Below are positions 43,984-55,823 of a stretch of DNA of 64,000 nucleotides, piece after piece. The notes under the pieces were generated by a model. It did not search any database. It was given only the letters and a program-made list of their open reading frames with translations, and was not told the origin of the DNA. Location of the stretch: assembly GCF_026015985.1 (NCBI RefSeq), contig NZ_CP110389.1:2636001-2700000 (forward strand), given 5' to 3'. This stretch comes from Rhodopseudomonas sp. P2A-2r (GTDB taxonomy: Bacteria; Pseudomonadota; Alphaproteobacteria; Rhizobiales; Xanthobacteraceae). Positions within the stretch are counted from its first letter, which is position 1. The number at the start of each line of letters is the position of its first letter. The translations under genes and the position numbers were made by a program.

Positions 43984-44291
43984 CCGGTCGCGATCTCGTC
44001 GGCCGGTCTGGGCCGGTAGCGACGCGGAAATTCTTCCGGCCAGGGCAGGGCGGCCTGCCCGGCCAGCGCATCGAGCAGCACGCGGGCCGCGTCCCCGTAG
44101 CTGGCGCCCGACGGCAACGCCATGGCGTGGGCCCATGCCACCGGCATCTCGTCCTGTTCACGATACACGGCGAGCGCTGGGCTCCACCACCACGCGGCCG
44201 CCGGCGAGCGGTCGTCGGCGTCGACGACGAGCCATTTGGCGTAATCCCGGACGGTGCGTTCGAACTCGAATTTGACGGCGGGATGGATCAT
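43980..44291 (-). CDS. Hypothetical small soluble protein
   Basis: The 103-residue product from ATG 44291 (MIHPAVKFEFERTVRDYAKW) has no signal peptide or membrane segment. It is rich in Trp and acidic residues (AAAWWWSPALAVYREQDEMP). No family was recognised. The frame ends overlapping the stop of the convergent small secreted gene. The ATG has no strong ribosome site, and the coding evidence rests on composition and on the absence of a better frame. Confidence 0.5.
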   Translation of the reverse strand: MIHPAVKFEFERTVRDYAKWLVVDADDRSPAAAWWWSPALAVYREQDEMPVAWAHAMALPSGASYGDAARVLLDALAGQAALPWPEEFPRRYRPRPADEIATG

Positions 44292-44423
44292 CGGCGTCCC
44301 CGGGTCGGATGGTGCGGCCGCCAAACGGAGCGGTCGCGCGGCCACAGGCTGGCCGCAAAGTCCGCCTGACGCAAGCTATCCGCCAGGAGGCAATGCTGTG
44401 CAGTCCGGACAGGCGACCGGCGT

Positions 44424-44636
44424 TTAGCTGAACAGGCCGGCCAGCGGCACTTCGAACAGCTGCCCGGCGTCCTCATCCTCGACCACGATGGTGCCGGAGG
44501 TGAGCGCGTGATTGTCGCGCAAATTGCTCGCCAGCGTTCTTGCGTGCTGCTGGGCTGCCTTGGCGTCTTCGAGGATGGTGCCGACGTCGTCGAGCACGAC
44601 GCTTCCGGCGACAATGTGAAAGTAAAAGCGGGGCAC
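44424..44636 (-). CDS. DUF6894-type small protein
   Basis: The 70-residue product begins MPRFYFHIVAGSVVLDDVGT, the start of a widespread family of roughly 70-80-residue rhizobial proteins (DUF6894 by recollection), and ends with IVVEDEDAGQLFEVPLAGLF. It is soluble and acidic. Several copies per genome are usual in Bradyrhizobium. The function is not known. The start codon is the only possibility near the family N-terminus. Confidence 0.75.
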   Translation of the reverse strand: MPRFYFHIVAGSVVLDDVGTILEDAKAAQQHARTLASNLRDNHALTSGTIVVEDEDAGQLFEVPLAGLFS

Positions 44637-44917
44637 GGAAAATCGTCACTCAGGCGAGAGTAAAATTGTTCTCATCACCGGAAGTTGCCATGAATCGGAC
44701 GATGATACCGCAAACCTATGTCCAAGGTTCCCGTTCGTCGATAAAAATGTTTCAGAATGAAACAGCTCGGCGATGCCCCGCCGTCGGAATGGAGGTATCG
44801 CCGGGCAGTGCGGTTGAACTGACCTCGCCGCTGCGCGGCCGACCCGCGGCGCAGACCCGCGTCCGGCCTCCTTCAAAACGACACGCGCCGCTGCTTTGAT
44901 CGGGGGCCGATACGGCG

Positions 44918-45226
44918 ATGACGCGGCACGGAGCTGAGCAGCAGATGACAATATCGTCGGGAATGGCAGCGCCGCCGCGCGAACCTCGTATGCGCTCGGT
45001 GGTCCGGCTGGTGATGGTCAACTGGGCGCTGGGCATGGCCGCCGGCGTGTTGTGCGCGACCCTGATCCTGGCCATCGACCTCGCCGGCCTGCGCGCGCTG
45101 CTGCTGCGCGCCGACGACCGCTGGATCGGGCTGCTGCTGCTCTATGGCAGCTTCGCCTTCAGCTTCGGCGGGTTGGTGGCGGCTACTGCGGTCATGACGA
45201 TTTCGGACCGGTCGCCGTCGCGCTGA
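44918..45226 (+). CDS. Hypothetical two-span membrane protein
   Basis: The product of 102 residues (shorter if ATG 44945, 44963 or 44990 is used) has two hydrophobic segments: VVRLVMVNWALGMAAGVLCA running into TLILAIDLAGL, and IGLLLLYGSFAFSFGGLVAA, with positively charged flanks. It looks like a small inner-membrane protein of the kind common in Bradyrhizobium relatives. The segment 44637-44917 before it holds nothing recognised. Function unknown. Confidence 0.62.
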   Translation: MTRHGAEQQMTISSGMAAPPREPRMRSVVRLVMVNWALGMAAGVLCATLILAIDLAGLRALLLRADDRWIGLLLLYGSFAFSFGGLVAATAVMTISDRSPSR

Positions 45227-45440
45227 CGGCGCGGTTCGCGCCAATGCGTGTCTGCCCTGTCGTCAATGCGTCGCCCTGCGATCGCCGGAAAATCGGGCGA
45301 CGGTTTCCGACGGAAGCCTGCGGCTGGGCCACGCCGAAATTGGTAGTGTCTCAGTTTGAAAATAATCCGTCTTGACGCTCGGTTTCGCCGCTCCCGCCAC
45401 CGTGTTATGCTTAGCGGAAAGCAGAAGGGAACCCGAGTAC

Positions 45441-45638
45441 ATGTTTACGGTCGAGATCTACGCACCCGGAGAAATCGTGTCGGCAAGACACCCGCTTGAG
45501 GCGACCAACCTGCGTGACGCCAAGCTGGAGATGTATTCTTGGCTGGCGCTCATCGGGACAGCCGAGAATGCGACCAATTACCGGCTGCTAAATGGAGACG
45601 ATATTCTGATCGATAAATCGTTAGCGGAGCCGTTTTGA
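45441..45638 (+). CDS. Hypothetical small soluble protein in an AT-richer islet
   Basis: The 65-residue product (MFTVEIYAPGEIVSARHPLE onward, ending IDKSLAEPF) is acidic and soluble. It starts at ATG 45441 with AGAAGGG upstream. It is followed, with a one-base overlap of the stop codon and next start, by a small basic protein, so the two are translationally coupled. The pair lies at the beginning of the islet bearing an IS1 fragment. No family recognised. Confidence 0.5.
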   Translation: MFTVEIYAPGEIVSARHPLEATNLRDAKLEMYSWLALIGTAENATNYRLLNGDDILIDKSLAEPF

Positions 45639-45877
45639 TGCCCCGAGGTCCTAAAGGCGAAAAGCGCCCCGCCGACGCAATCGGCAACGCCATCATGATT
45701 GCCCGGATAGCCACCGGGGAGATCAACGAAACGGCAACCACCGACGACGGGAAGAACGCCGCCGCCGTGGCGCTGGGGCGCATGGGCGGCAAGGCGCGGG
45801 CCGCCGGGATGACGGCGGAGAAACGTTCAGATATTGCGAAGAAAGCGGCTGCGAAGCGTTGGAGCAAGACTAGCTGA
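45638..45877 (+). CDS. Small basic Ala/Lys-rich protein
   Basis: The 79-residue product starts MPRGPKGEKRPADAIGNAIM and ends with ALGRMGGKARAAGMTAEKRS and DIAKKAAAKRW. The GGKARA...R..IAKKAA.RW pattern is widespread in small basic proteins of rhizobia and of mobile elements and suggests nucleic-acid binding. It is coupled to the preceding 65-residue gene. Its stop is convergent with the truncated gene at 45.87-46.16 kb, overlapping by eight bases. Exact function unknown. Confidence 0.6.
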   Translation: MPRGPKGEKRPADAIGNAIMIARIATGEINETATTDDGKNAAAVALGRMGGKARAAGMTAEKRSDIAKKAAAKRWSKTS

Positions 45878-46160
45878 TTTTAATATTTAGTGTCGCACAG
45901 ATTTGCTCACGCCCGTCCACGTTGACTCGCAACTCGGCGATACCAGACTCCGTTATCGGAAGAGGGGCCGCGACTCCCTTAAAAATTATGCCTACGAGCG
46001 GCAAATTATTTGAAAAAGAGTCCTTGAATGCCTTTTCAATTGCCTCCGTCCCTAAAGAGCTAAGCTTGAGCGCTTCCTGACCGGGAATTACTACTTCGGC
46101 TGCCACTTGACGCGGAACGGCGCCGTTGGCCTCAAGATTCAAGCGGATGTAAAATCCCAT
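45870..46160 (-). pseudogene. Truncated beta-sandwich-like gene, 5' end lost at an IS1 fragment
   Basis: The frame encodes MGFYIRLNLEANGAVPRQVA and further to ELRVNVDGREQICATLNIKI, a beta-rich segment resembling the C-terminal half of small bacterial beta-sandwich proteins (DUF6941-like; uncertain). Similar sequence continues upstream of the ATG (EAGKLLFPK), up to about 46190, where it meets the transposase fragment. It therefore looks like the 3' part of a longer gene whose start was removed when the IS1-type element inserted or decayed. Base composition is lower in GC than the neighbours. Confidence 0.55.
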
Positions 46161-46162
46161 CT

Positions 46163-46633
46163 TTGGGAACAGAAGTTTCCCCGCCTCTGCAGTCGCAGCG
46201 GGTGCAGTGCGATGAAATCTGGAGCTTCTGCTACGCCAAGAACAAGAACGTGAAGGGTGCCAAGGCTGCCCCGGACGGTGCCGGCGATCTCTGGACCTGG
46301 ACCGCATTGGATGCCGATAGCAAGCTCATGATCTCATGGACGGTTGGCAACCGGGACGCGGACTCGGCGTTCGAATTGATGGAAGATCTGCGGGACCGCG
46401 TTAAGACCCGCATGCAGCTCACCACGGATGGGTGGCGCTCCTACATCGATGCCGTTGGGCAGACGTTCGGCCCCTATATCGACTATGCCCAGCTTGTGAA
46501 GATTTACGGCCCCTCGCACGGGAAGGGCGATGAACGCCGCTACAGCCCCGCCGAGTGCGTTGGCGCAAAGAAGGTGCCGATGGAAGGCGCCCCCGACTTG
46601 AAGCATGTCAGGCCACTGCCATTTTCAAACTAG
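46163..46633 (+). mobile_element. IS1-family transposase fragment
   Basis: From about 46196 the translation reads VQCDEIWSFCYAKNKNVKGA, LWTWTALDADSKLMISWTVG and QLTTDGWRSYIDAVGQTFGP, matching the catalytic part of IS1-type DDE transposases (first Asp in CDEIWSF, second in TTDGWRSY). The N-terminal zinc/HTH region and the last part, including the catalytic Glu helix, are missing; the frame ends PDLKHVRPLPFSN shortly before the conserved continuation would begin. No flanking terminal inverted repeats were found. This is an inactive remnant of a transposition event just upstream of recA. Confidence 0.8.
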
Positions 46634-46675
46634 GCCACTGAGGCCGGAAACAGGCCAGTACCGAAATTATTTCGA

Positions 46676-46690
46676 GAACATATTGCGAAC
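46676..46690. promoter_or_regulatory. LexA (SOS) box upstream of recA
   Basis: GAAC at 46676-46679 and GAAC at 46687-46690 are separated by exactly seven bases, which on the other strand is GTTC-N7-GTTC, the direct-repeat LexA box of alphaproteobacteria. It overlaps the predicted -35 element of recA, as expected for LexA repression. Confidence 0.85.
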
Positions 46691-46711
46691 AGAGAACGAA
46701 TGGGGTACATT
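46683..46711 (+). promoter_or_regulatory. recA: Predicted recA promoter
   Basis: TTGCGA at 46683-46688 and TACATT at 46706-46711 are spaced by 17 bases, fitting a housekeeping sigma promoter. The -35 part lies inside the LexA box. The start codon is 70 bases downstream of the -10 element. Confidence 0.6.
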
Positions 46712-46780
46712 GGTTCCAACAGATCAGAAGATGCTGCACGTTTGTCCCATCAGCGAATCCCGTCCATAAGGAGCTAGATC

Positions 46781-47875
46781 ATGGCCTCGACCCCGACCGC
46801 CCTGCGTATCGTTGAAGGATCCTCGATGGACAAGACCAAGGCCCTGTCGGCCGCGCTCTCGCAGATCGAGCGCCAGTTCGGCAAGGGCTCGGTAATGAAG
46901 CTCGGCAAGAACGATCGCTCGATGGATATCGAGACGATCTCGTCGGGCTCGCTGGGACTGGACATCGCCCTCGGCGTCGGCGGCCTGCCGCGCGGCCGGG
47001 TGGTGGAAATCTACGGGCCGGAATCCTCGGGCAAGACCACGCTGGCGCTGCACACGGTGGCCGAAGGCCAGAAGAAGGGCGGCATCTGCGCCTTCATCGA
47101 CGCCGAACACGCGCTCGACCCGGTCTATGCCCGCAAGCTCGGCGTCAACATCGACGAACTCCTGATCTCGCAGCCGGATACCGGCGAGCAAGCGCTGGAG
47201 ATCTGCGACACCCTGGTGCGCTCCGGCGCCGTCGACGTGCTGGTGATCGATTCGGTGGCGGCGCTGGTGCCGCGCGCCGAGCTCGAAGGCGAGATGGGCG
47301 ACGCATTGCCCGGCCTGCAGGCCCGTCTGATGAGCCAGGCGCTGCGCAAGCTGACCGCCTCCATCAACAAGTCCAACACGATGGTCATCTTCATCAACCA
47401 GATCCGCATGAAGATCGGCGTGATGTACGGCTCGCCGGAAACCACCACCGGCGGCAACGCGCTGAAATTCTACGCCTCGGTCCGCCTCGATATCCGCCGC
47501 ATCGGCGCCATCAAGGAGCGCGACGAGGTGGTGGGCAACCAGACCCGCGTCAAGGTCGTCAAGAACAAGCTGGCGCCGCCGTTCAAGCAGGTCGAATTCG
47601 ACATCATGTATGGCGAGGGCGTCTCCAAGATGGGCGAGATCCTCGATCTCGGCGTCAAGGCCGGGATCGTCGAGAAGTCCGGCGCCTGGTTCTCCTATGA
47701 CAGCCAGCGGCTCGGTCAGGGCCGCGAAAACTCAAAAGCCTTCCTCAAGGCCAATCCGGAAATGACCGCCAAGATCGAAGCCTCGATCCGGCAGAATTCC
47801 GGCCTGATCGCCGAGCAGATCCTGGCCGGCTCGCCGGAGCGCGACGCCGAAGGCGAAGAGCCGGCGGACGAGTGA
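46781..47875 (+). CDS. recA: RecA, recombinase and SOS coprotease
   Basis: The 364-residue product is a standard Rec[19 protein letters not shown], Walker [10 protein letters not shown] at about residues 79-87, [32 protein letters not shown] followed by [14 protein letters not shown], and an acidic C-terminus (EGEEPADE). RecA forms filaments on single-stranded DNA, promotes strand exchange and triggers LexA self-cleavage. AAGGAG lies seven bases before the ATG, with a LexA box and promoter upstream and a strong terminator downstream, so it is a single-gene SOS transcript. Confidence 0.98.
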   Translation: MASTPTALRIVEGSSMDKTKALSAALSQIERQFGKGSVMKLGKNDRSMDIETISSGSLGLDIALGVGGLPRGRVVEIYGPESSGKTTLALHTVAEGQKKGGICAFIDAEHALDPVYARKLGVNIDELLISQPDTGEQALEICDTLVRSGAVDVLVIDSVAALVPRAELEGEMGDALPGLQARLMSQALRKLTASINKSNTMVIFINQIRMKIGVMYGSPETTTGGNALKFYASVRLDIRRIGAIKERDEVVGNQTRVKVVKNKLAPPFKQVEFDIMYGEGVSKMGEILDLGVKAGIVEKSGAWFSYDSQRLGQGRENSKAFLKANPEMTAKIEASIRQNSGLIAEQILAGSPERDAEGEEPADE

Positions 47876-47928
47876 GGTTTGGCAAGGCGCGATTGACGCC
47901 AACGTCCGTTCGCTGGTGATGAATGCGA

Positions 47929-47961
47929 AAGCCTCGGCCGTATAATCGGCCGAGGCTTTTT
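47929..47961 (+). terminator. Rho-independent terminator after recA
   Basis: A perfect 12-bp stem (AAGCCTCGGCCG and CGGCCGAGGCTT) with loop TATAAT runs into five T, about 54 bases after the recA stop. Confidence 0.88.
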
Positions 47962-48174
47962 GCATTTGTCTGTCTGATTTGATTCCGTGTCCCGGACGCG
48001 GTGCAGCGTGAGAAAGGCGCAGCCTCGCCGAAACGCTGCTCCGCAGGTCCGGGAGCCATTTCAAAGAAGAATGAGCATTGGCCCCGGATCAGTAGCGCAC
48101 CACTCTGCCCAACGATGCTTCGCATCGTCAGGCAGCGCGTTGCGCAGCATCCCGGGCACGCGTGAGTGCCCCGA

Positions 48175-51042
<2,868 letters not shown>

Positions 51043-51074
51043 CTGCTTGTCCTCAAATCAATTCGAAACGTTGG

Positions 51075-51150
51075 TCATGGCTGGGCTTGTCCCGGTCATC
51101 CACGTCTTCACGGCAGCAAGACGTGGATGCCCGGCATGCGCCGGACATGA
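51075..51150. repeat. Palindromic intergenic repeat between gcvH and gcvP
   Basis: A perfect 12-bp inverted repeat (CATCCACGTCTT at 51097-51108 and its complement at 51118-51129) is nested within imperfect outer arms beginning TCATGG and ending CATGA. This family, with GGGCTTGTCCCGG and GCCCGG/GCCGGA flanks, is dispersed between genes in many Bradyrhizobium relatives (from memory). In the transcript it forms a strong hairpin between two operon genes. Confidence 0.7.
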
Positions 51151-51153
51151 CGA

Positions 51154-51519
51154 CTACGCCGTATGGGTCTGGTAGGCGGCTTCGTCCATCAGCCCGTCGA
51201 GCTCGCTCTTGTCCGCGATCTTCAGCTTGAAGAACCAGGCCTTGCCGGCGGCGTCGGAATTGACCAGCGCAGGCTCGTCGGCCAGCGCCGTGTTGACTTC
51301 GAGTACCTCGCCGGTGAGCGGCGCATAGACGTCGGAGGCCGCCTTGACGGACTCGACCACGGCGGCTGCCTCGGCCTTCTTCAGGGCGCGGCCGATCTTC
51401 GGCAACTCCACGAACACGACATCGCCGAGCTGCGACTGGGCGAAGTCCGTGATGCCGACGGTGGCGACGTCGCCGTCGATTTTCAGCCACTCGTGGTCTT
51501 CGGTGTAGAGGGTGGTCAT
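51154..51519 (-). CDS. gcvH: GcvH, glycine cleavage H protein
   Basis: The 121-residue product from ATG 51519 (AGGA upstream) starts [20 protein letters not shown] and includes [20 protein letters not shown], then [20 protein letters not shown], where the Lys of ESVKAAS is the lipoylation site. GcvH shuttles the aminomethyl group between GcvP and GcvT. It follows gcvT by 11 bases. Confidence 0.96.
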   Translation of the reverse strand: MTTLYTEDHEWLKIDGDVATVGITDFAQSQLGDVVFVELPKIGRALKKAEAAAVVESVKAASDVYAPLTGEVLEVNTALADEPALVNSDAAGKAWFFKLKIADKSELDGLMDEAAYQTHTA

Positions 51520-51530
51520 CTGGACGATCC

Positions 51531-52679
51531 TTAGCGCTTGTAGCTGGCGGGAATGAAGGGCAGGGCGCAGACCCGCAGCGGCATCCGCTGGCCGCGCAGT
51601 TCGGCAAAGACGAGGGTGTCGGTCGCGGCCAGCGTGGTGGGCAGATAGCCCATAGCCACCGGTGTGCCGGCGCTGGGGCCGAAGCCGCCGGAGGTCACCT
51701 TGCCGATCTGGTCCTGGGATGTGGCCTCGGCGAACAGGGCGGCGCCCTCGCGCACCGGGGCGCGGCCCTCGGGGCGCAGGCCGACGCGGCGGCGCGACGC
51801 GCCGCTGTCGAGCTGCGCGAGAATGACATCGGCGCCGGCAAAGCCGCCGGCGCGCGCGCCGCCGGTCCTGCGGCTCTTCTGCATCGACCACTCCAGCGCG
51901 CCTTCCACCGGCGTGGTTGCGGTGTCGATGTCGTGGCCGTACAGGCACATGCCGCCTTCCAGCCGCAGGCTGTCGCGGGCGCCGAGCCCGATCGGCCAGA
52001 CCTCTTCGCCGTCGAGCAGGGCGCTAGCCAGCGCTTCAGCCTGGTCCTCCGGCACGGAGATCTCGTAGCCGTCCTCGCCGGTATAGCCGGAGCGTGACAC
52101 GAAGCAGGCGATGCCATTCACCGCGTGAGGCCCTGCGTCCATGAAGCGCATGGCAGCCGCTCCCGGGCAGAACTTTGCGAGTATCGCTTCGGCCTTCGGC
52201 CCCTGCAGCGCGATCAGCGCGCGGTCGGGTAGGGCGGTGATGATGCAGGTGTCGGAGAGATGCGCGCGCAGATGCGCCTCGTCCTCGGTCTTGCAGGCGG
52301 CGTTGACGACCAGGAACAGGTGATCGCCGAAATTTGCCACCATCAGGTCGTCGAGGATGCCGCCGGCCTCGTTGGTGAACTGGGCGTAGCGCTGGCGGCC
52401 GGGTGGCAACGCCAGGATGTCCTGCGGCACAAGCTTTTCAAGCGCCAGGGCCGCGTCCTCGACCTTGCCGGATTTCGCCCGCAACTCGATCTGCCCCATA
52501 TGGGAGACGTCGAACAGCCCGGCATGGGTGCGGGTGTGGAGATGTTCCTTGAGCACGCCGGTAGCGTATTGCACCGGCATATCATAGCCGGCGAACGGCA
52601 CCATCTTGCCGCCGCGGGCCACATGCAGCGCATGCAGCGGGGTCTGTTTCAAGGAAGTGGATTCATCACGCACAAGCAT
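51531..52679 (-). CDS. gcvT: GcvT, glycine cleavage T protein (aminomethyltransferase)
   Basis: From ATG 52679 (GAGGG upstream) the 382-residue product matches Gcv[21 protein letters not shown], then [35 protein letters not shown], and [20 protein letters not shown]. It transfers the methylene group to tetrahydrofolate and releases ammonia. It is the first gene of the operon, directly downstream of a tandem glycine riboswitch. A longer frame upstream would run into the riboswitch and was rejected. Confidence 0.96.
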   Translation of the reverse strand: MLVRDESTSLKQTPLHALHVARGGKMVPFAGYDMPVQYATGVLKEHLHTRTHAGLFDVSHMGQIELRAKSGKVEDAALALEKLVPQDILALPPGRQRYAQFTNEAGGILDDLMVANFGDHLFLVVNAACKTEDEAHLRAHLSDTCIITALPDRALIALQGPKAEAILAKFCPGAAAMRFMDAGPHAVNGIACFVSRSGYTGEDGYEISVPEDQAEALASALLDGEEVWPIGLGARDSLRLEGGMCLYGHDIDTATTPVEGALEWSMQKSRRTGGARAGGFAGADVILAQLDSGASRRRVGLRPEGRAPVREGAALFAEATSQDQIGKVTSGGFGPSAGTPVAMGYLPTTLAATDTLVFAELRGQRMPLRVCALPFIPASYKR

Positions 52680-52727
52680 AGGGGTCCCTCGCGGCTTTCC
52701 GGGACCATTCCCGAAAACCTGCCGAAG

Positions 52728-52908
52728 CCCCATCTGTCGCTGTGCCTGAGAGTATTATCCCGTCGGCGGACACCACAACCCGTTCGGGCTCGGCGGTGTC
52801 TCTTTCCAGATGTTCGCCGTCACGCGGTCCGTTTGCCTGAGAGTTTCCGGGGCGGTTGCTCCTTCGGCGCCGGCCTCGTTCAAAGAACTCGGCCGATCTC
52901 TCCCGACG
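52728..52908 (-). ncRNA. Tandem glycine riboswitch upstream of gcvT
   Basis: Read leftward, the segment begins with GGGAGAG (complement of 52898-52905), followed by GCCGAAGGAGCAACC, CGGAAACTCTCAGGCAAA and GGACCG, the hallmark conserved elements of the glycine aptamer. A second aptamer follows with GGAAAGAGACACCGCC, GCCGACGGGATAA and ACTCTCAGGCACAG, ending near 52731, about 50 bases before the gcvT start. Two aptamers in series and a glycine cleavage operon downstream make the call secure. Glycine binding is expected to switch the operon on. Confidence 0.93.
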
Positions 52909-53143
52909 TGACGTCACTCAACGCCGCGGAGGAAAACACGACGGCTCGGACATTGTCAACGCAGCTGCAGCAACTATCAACGGATCTTGCTGCATCCCTG
53001 AGCCGATGCGGCAAGCCCATGATCTACCTAGGTGATCTTCTGCACAGTTTCTGGACAGGGCCAGCCCCCGTCTAAAAGCAGGCGGTCGGAATTAACCGCC
53101 TTGGGCAGGATCAAGGCCGATTTTAGGTGCGATTGGGACTGAT

Positions 53144-55819
53144 ATGAGCGGCGTCAACGAGATCAGGTCGGCATTTCTGAATTATTTTGCGGATAACGGC
53201 CACGAGATCGTGCCGTCGTCGCCGCTGGTACCGCGCAACGATCCGACGCTGATGTTCACCAATGCCGGCATGGTGCAGTTCAAGAACGTCTTTACCGGCG
53301 TCGAGAAGCGCCCCTACCACCGCGCCACCACCTCGCAGAAATGCGTCCGCGCCGGCGGCAAGCACAACGACCTCGACAATGTCGGTTATACCGCGCGCCA
53401 CCACACCTTCTTCGAAATGCTCGGCAATTTCTCGTTCGGCGATTATTTCAAGGAACGCGCCATCGAGCTCGCATGGAACCTGATCACCAAAGAATACGGC
53501 TTGGCCAAGGACCGCCTGCTGGTCACGGTGTTTTCCGAGGACGACGACGCGTTCGACCTGTGGAAGAAGATCGGCCTGCCGGATTCCAAGATCATCCGGA
53601 TCCCGACCTCGGACAATTTCTGGCAGATGGGCGACACCGGCCCGTGCGGCCCGTGTTCGGAAATTTTCTTCGACCACGGCGACAAGATTCCCGGCGGCCC
53701 TCCCGGTTCGCTGGACGAGGACGGCGATCGCTTCATCGAGGTCTGGAATCTCGTGTTCATGCAGTTCGACCAGATCGCGCCGGGCAACCGTCTGTCGCTG
53801 CCGAAGCCGTCGATCGACACCGGCATGGGACTTGAGCGCATTGCCGCGGTGCTGCAGGGTAAGCACGACAATTACGATATCGACCTGTTCGTCTCGCTGA
53901 TCCGCGCCATTGCGGATCTCACCGGCGCCGATCCGCAGGGGCCGATGAAGGCGTCGCTGCGCGTCATCGCCGACCATCTGCGCGCGTCGTCGTTCCTGAT
54001 TGCCGATGGCGTGCTGCCGTCCAATGAAGGCCGCGGCTACGTGCTGCGCCGGATCATGCGCCGCGCCATGCGCCACGGGCAACTGCTCGGCGCCAAGGAG
54101 CCGCTGATGTGGCGGCTGGTGTGGGCATTGGTGCGCGAGATGGGCCAGGCCTATCCCGAACTGGTGCGCGCGGAAAAGACCATCGAAGAAACGCTGCGCC
54201 TCGAAGAGACGCGCTTCCGCAAGACGCTGGATCGCGGCCTGACCATTCTCGACGACAAGAGCTCGACCCTGAAAAAGGGCGACATGTTCGACGGCGAGAC
54301 CGCATTCACGCTGTATGACACCTATGGCTTCCCGCTCGATCTCACCCAGGACGCGCTGCGCAACCGCGGCATCTCGGTGGACATCGCGTCCTTCACCGAT
54401 GCGATGGAGCAACAGAAGGCCAAGGCCCGTGCCTCGCGCTTCTCCTCCGGCGAGACGGCAGCTGAGACGATCTGGTTCGGTCTGCGCGAGAAGCTCGGCG
54501 CCACCGAGTTCCTGGGCTACGAGACCGAGACCGCCGAAGGCGTCGTCAGTGCCCTGGTCAAGGACGGCGCTGAAGTCACCGAGCTGAAGGCCGGCGAAAC
54601 CGGCGCCATCGTGCTCAACCAGACCCCGTTCTATGCGGAGTCCGGCGGCCAGGTCGGCGATCTCGGCATGATGGCAGGCGAGGGCGTGGTGTTCCACGTC
54701 ACCGACACGCAGAAGCGCGCCGGCGATCTGTTCGTGCATATCGGCACCGTCGAGCGCGGCACCCTCAAAACCGGCACCGCTTTGCTGCTGGAAGTCGATC
54801 ACGCCCGCCGCTCGTCGATCCGTGCCAATCACTCCGGCACCCATCTGCTGCACGAGGCGCTGCGCCAAGTGCTCGGCGATCACATCGCCCAGCGCGGCTC
54901 GCTGGTGGCGCCGGACCGGCTGCGCTTCGACTTCGTGCACCAGAAGCCGATCACGGCCGATGAACTGCGCCGCGTCGAGGACATCGCCAACGATATCGTG
55001 CTGGAGAATGACGAGGTCACCACGCGGTTGATGGGCGTCGACGAGGCCCGCGATGCCGGCGCGCGTGCGCTGTTCGGAGAGAAGTACGGCGACGAGGTTC
55101 GCGTCGTGTCCATGGGCAAGACCGCGCGCGAGAGCGGCAGCAATGCGCTCGGCTGGTCGGTCGAACTGTGCGGCGGCACTCATGTGCGGCGCACCGGCGA
55201 CATCGGCATGATCTCGATCACCGCCGAGAGCGCGGTGTCCTCCGGCGTGCGCCGCATCGAGGCGCTGACCGGCAACCATGCGCGGCATCATGCCAACGCC
55301 ACCATGCAGCTGGCGAAGACTGCTGCCGGTGAATTGCGCGCCACCGTCGAAGAGATGCCGGCGCGCATCGCCGCGCTGATGGACGAGCGCAAGCGGTTGG
55401 AGCGCGATCTGGCTGACGCGCGCAAGAAATTGGCGATGGGCGGCGGCGCAGCGGCAGGCACGGCTGCGGCCGGTCCGGTGGGCGTGCGCGACGTCGCCGG
55501 CGTCAAGCTGATGGCACGCGCGGTCGAAGGCATCGAGATCAAGGATCTGAAGAGCCTGGTCGATCAGGGCAAGAAGGAGCTCGGCTCCGGCGTGGTGGCG
55601 CTGATCGCGACCAGCGAGGACGGCAAGGCCAGCGTCGTGGTCGGCGTGACGCCGGATCTGGTCGCGCGGTTCTCGGCGGTCGATCTGGTGCGCAAGGCCT
55701 CGGAAGTGCTCGGCGGCAAGGGCGGCGGCGGCAAGCCGGACATGGCGCAGGCCGGCGGCCCCGACGGTGCCCAGGCCGGCGCCGCGCTCGAAGCCATCGA
55801 AAAAGCAATGGTTGGATAG
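53144..55819 (+). CDS. alaS: AlaS, alanyl-tRNA synthetase
   Basis: The 891-residue product is a standard AlaRS: catalytic core beginning [20 protein letters not shown], motif 2 region [40 protein letters not shown], the class II dimer core to about residue 440, an editing domain with the Zn-binding [11 protein letters not shown] (about residue 563) and CGGTH (about residue 676), and a C-terminal DHHA1-like domain ([20 protein letters not shown]). It charges tRNA-Ala and edits mischarged Ser or Gly. The frame is intact. The next gene starts within or just after its end. Confidence 0.98.
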   Translation: MSGVNEIRSAFLNYFADNGHEIVPSSPLVPRNDPTLMFTNAGMVQFKNVFTGVEKRPYHRATTSQKCVRAGGKHNDLDNVGYTARHHTFFEMLGNFSFGDYFKERAIELAWNLITKEYGLAKDRLLVTVFSEDDDAFDLWKKIGLPDSKIIRIPTSDNFWQMGDTGPCGPCSEIFFDHGDKIPGGPPGSLDEDGDRFIEVWNLVFMQFDQIAPGNRLSLPKPSIDTGMGLERIAAVLQGKHDNYDIDLFVSLIRAIADLTGADPQGPMKASLRVIADHLRASSFLIADGVLPSNEGRGYVLRRIMRRAMRHGQLLGAKEPLMWRLVWALVREMGQAYPELVRAEKTIEETLRLEETRFRKTLDRGLTILDDKSSTLKKGDMFDGETAFTLYDTYGFPLDLTQDALRNRGISVDIASFTDAMEQQKAKARASRFSSGETAAETIWFGLREKLGATEFLGYETETAEGVVSALVKDGAEVTELKAGETGAIVLNQTPFYAESGGQVGDLGMMAGEGVVFHVTDTQKRAGDLFVHIGTVERGTLKTGTALLLEVDHARRSSIRANHSGTHLLHEALRQVLGDHIAQRGSLVAPDRLRFDFVHQKPITADELRRVEDIANDIVLENDEVTTRLMGVDEARDAGARALFGEKYGDEVRVVSMGKTARESGSNALGWSVELCGGTHVRRTGDIGMISITAESAVSSGVRRIEALTGNHARHHANATMQLAKTAAGELRATVEEMPARIAALMDERKRLERDLADARKKLAMGGGAAAGTAAAGPVGVRDVAGVKLMARAVEGIEIKDLKSLVDQGKKELGSGVVALIATSEDGKASVVVGVTPDLVARFSAVDLVRKASEVLGGKGGGGKPDMAQAGGPDGAQAGAALEAIEKAMVG

Positions 55820-55823
55820 AGCG

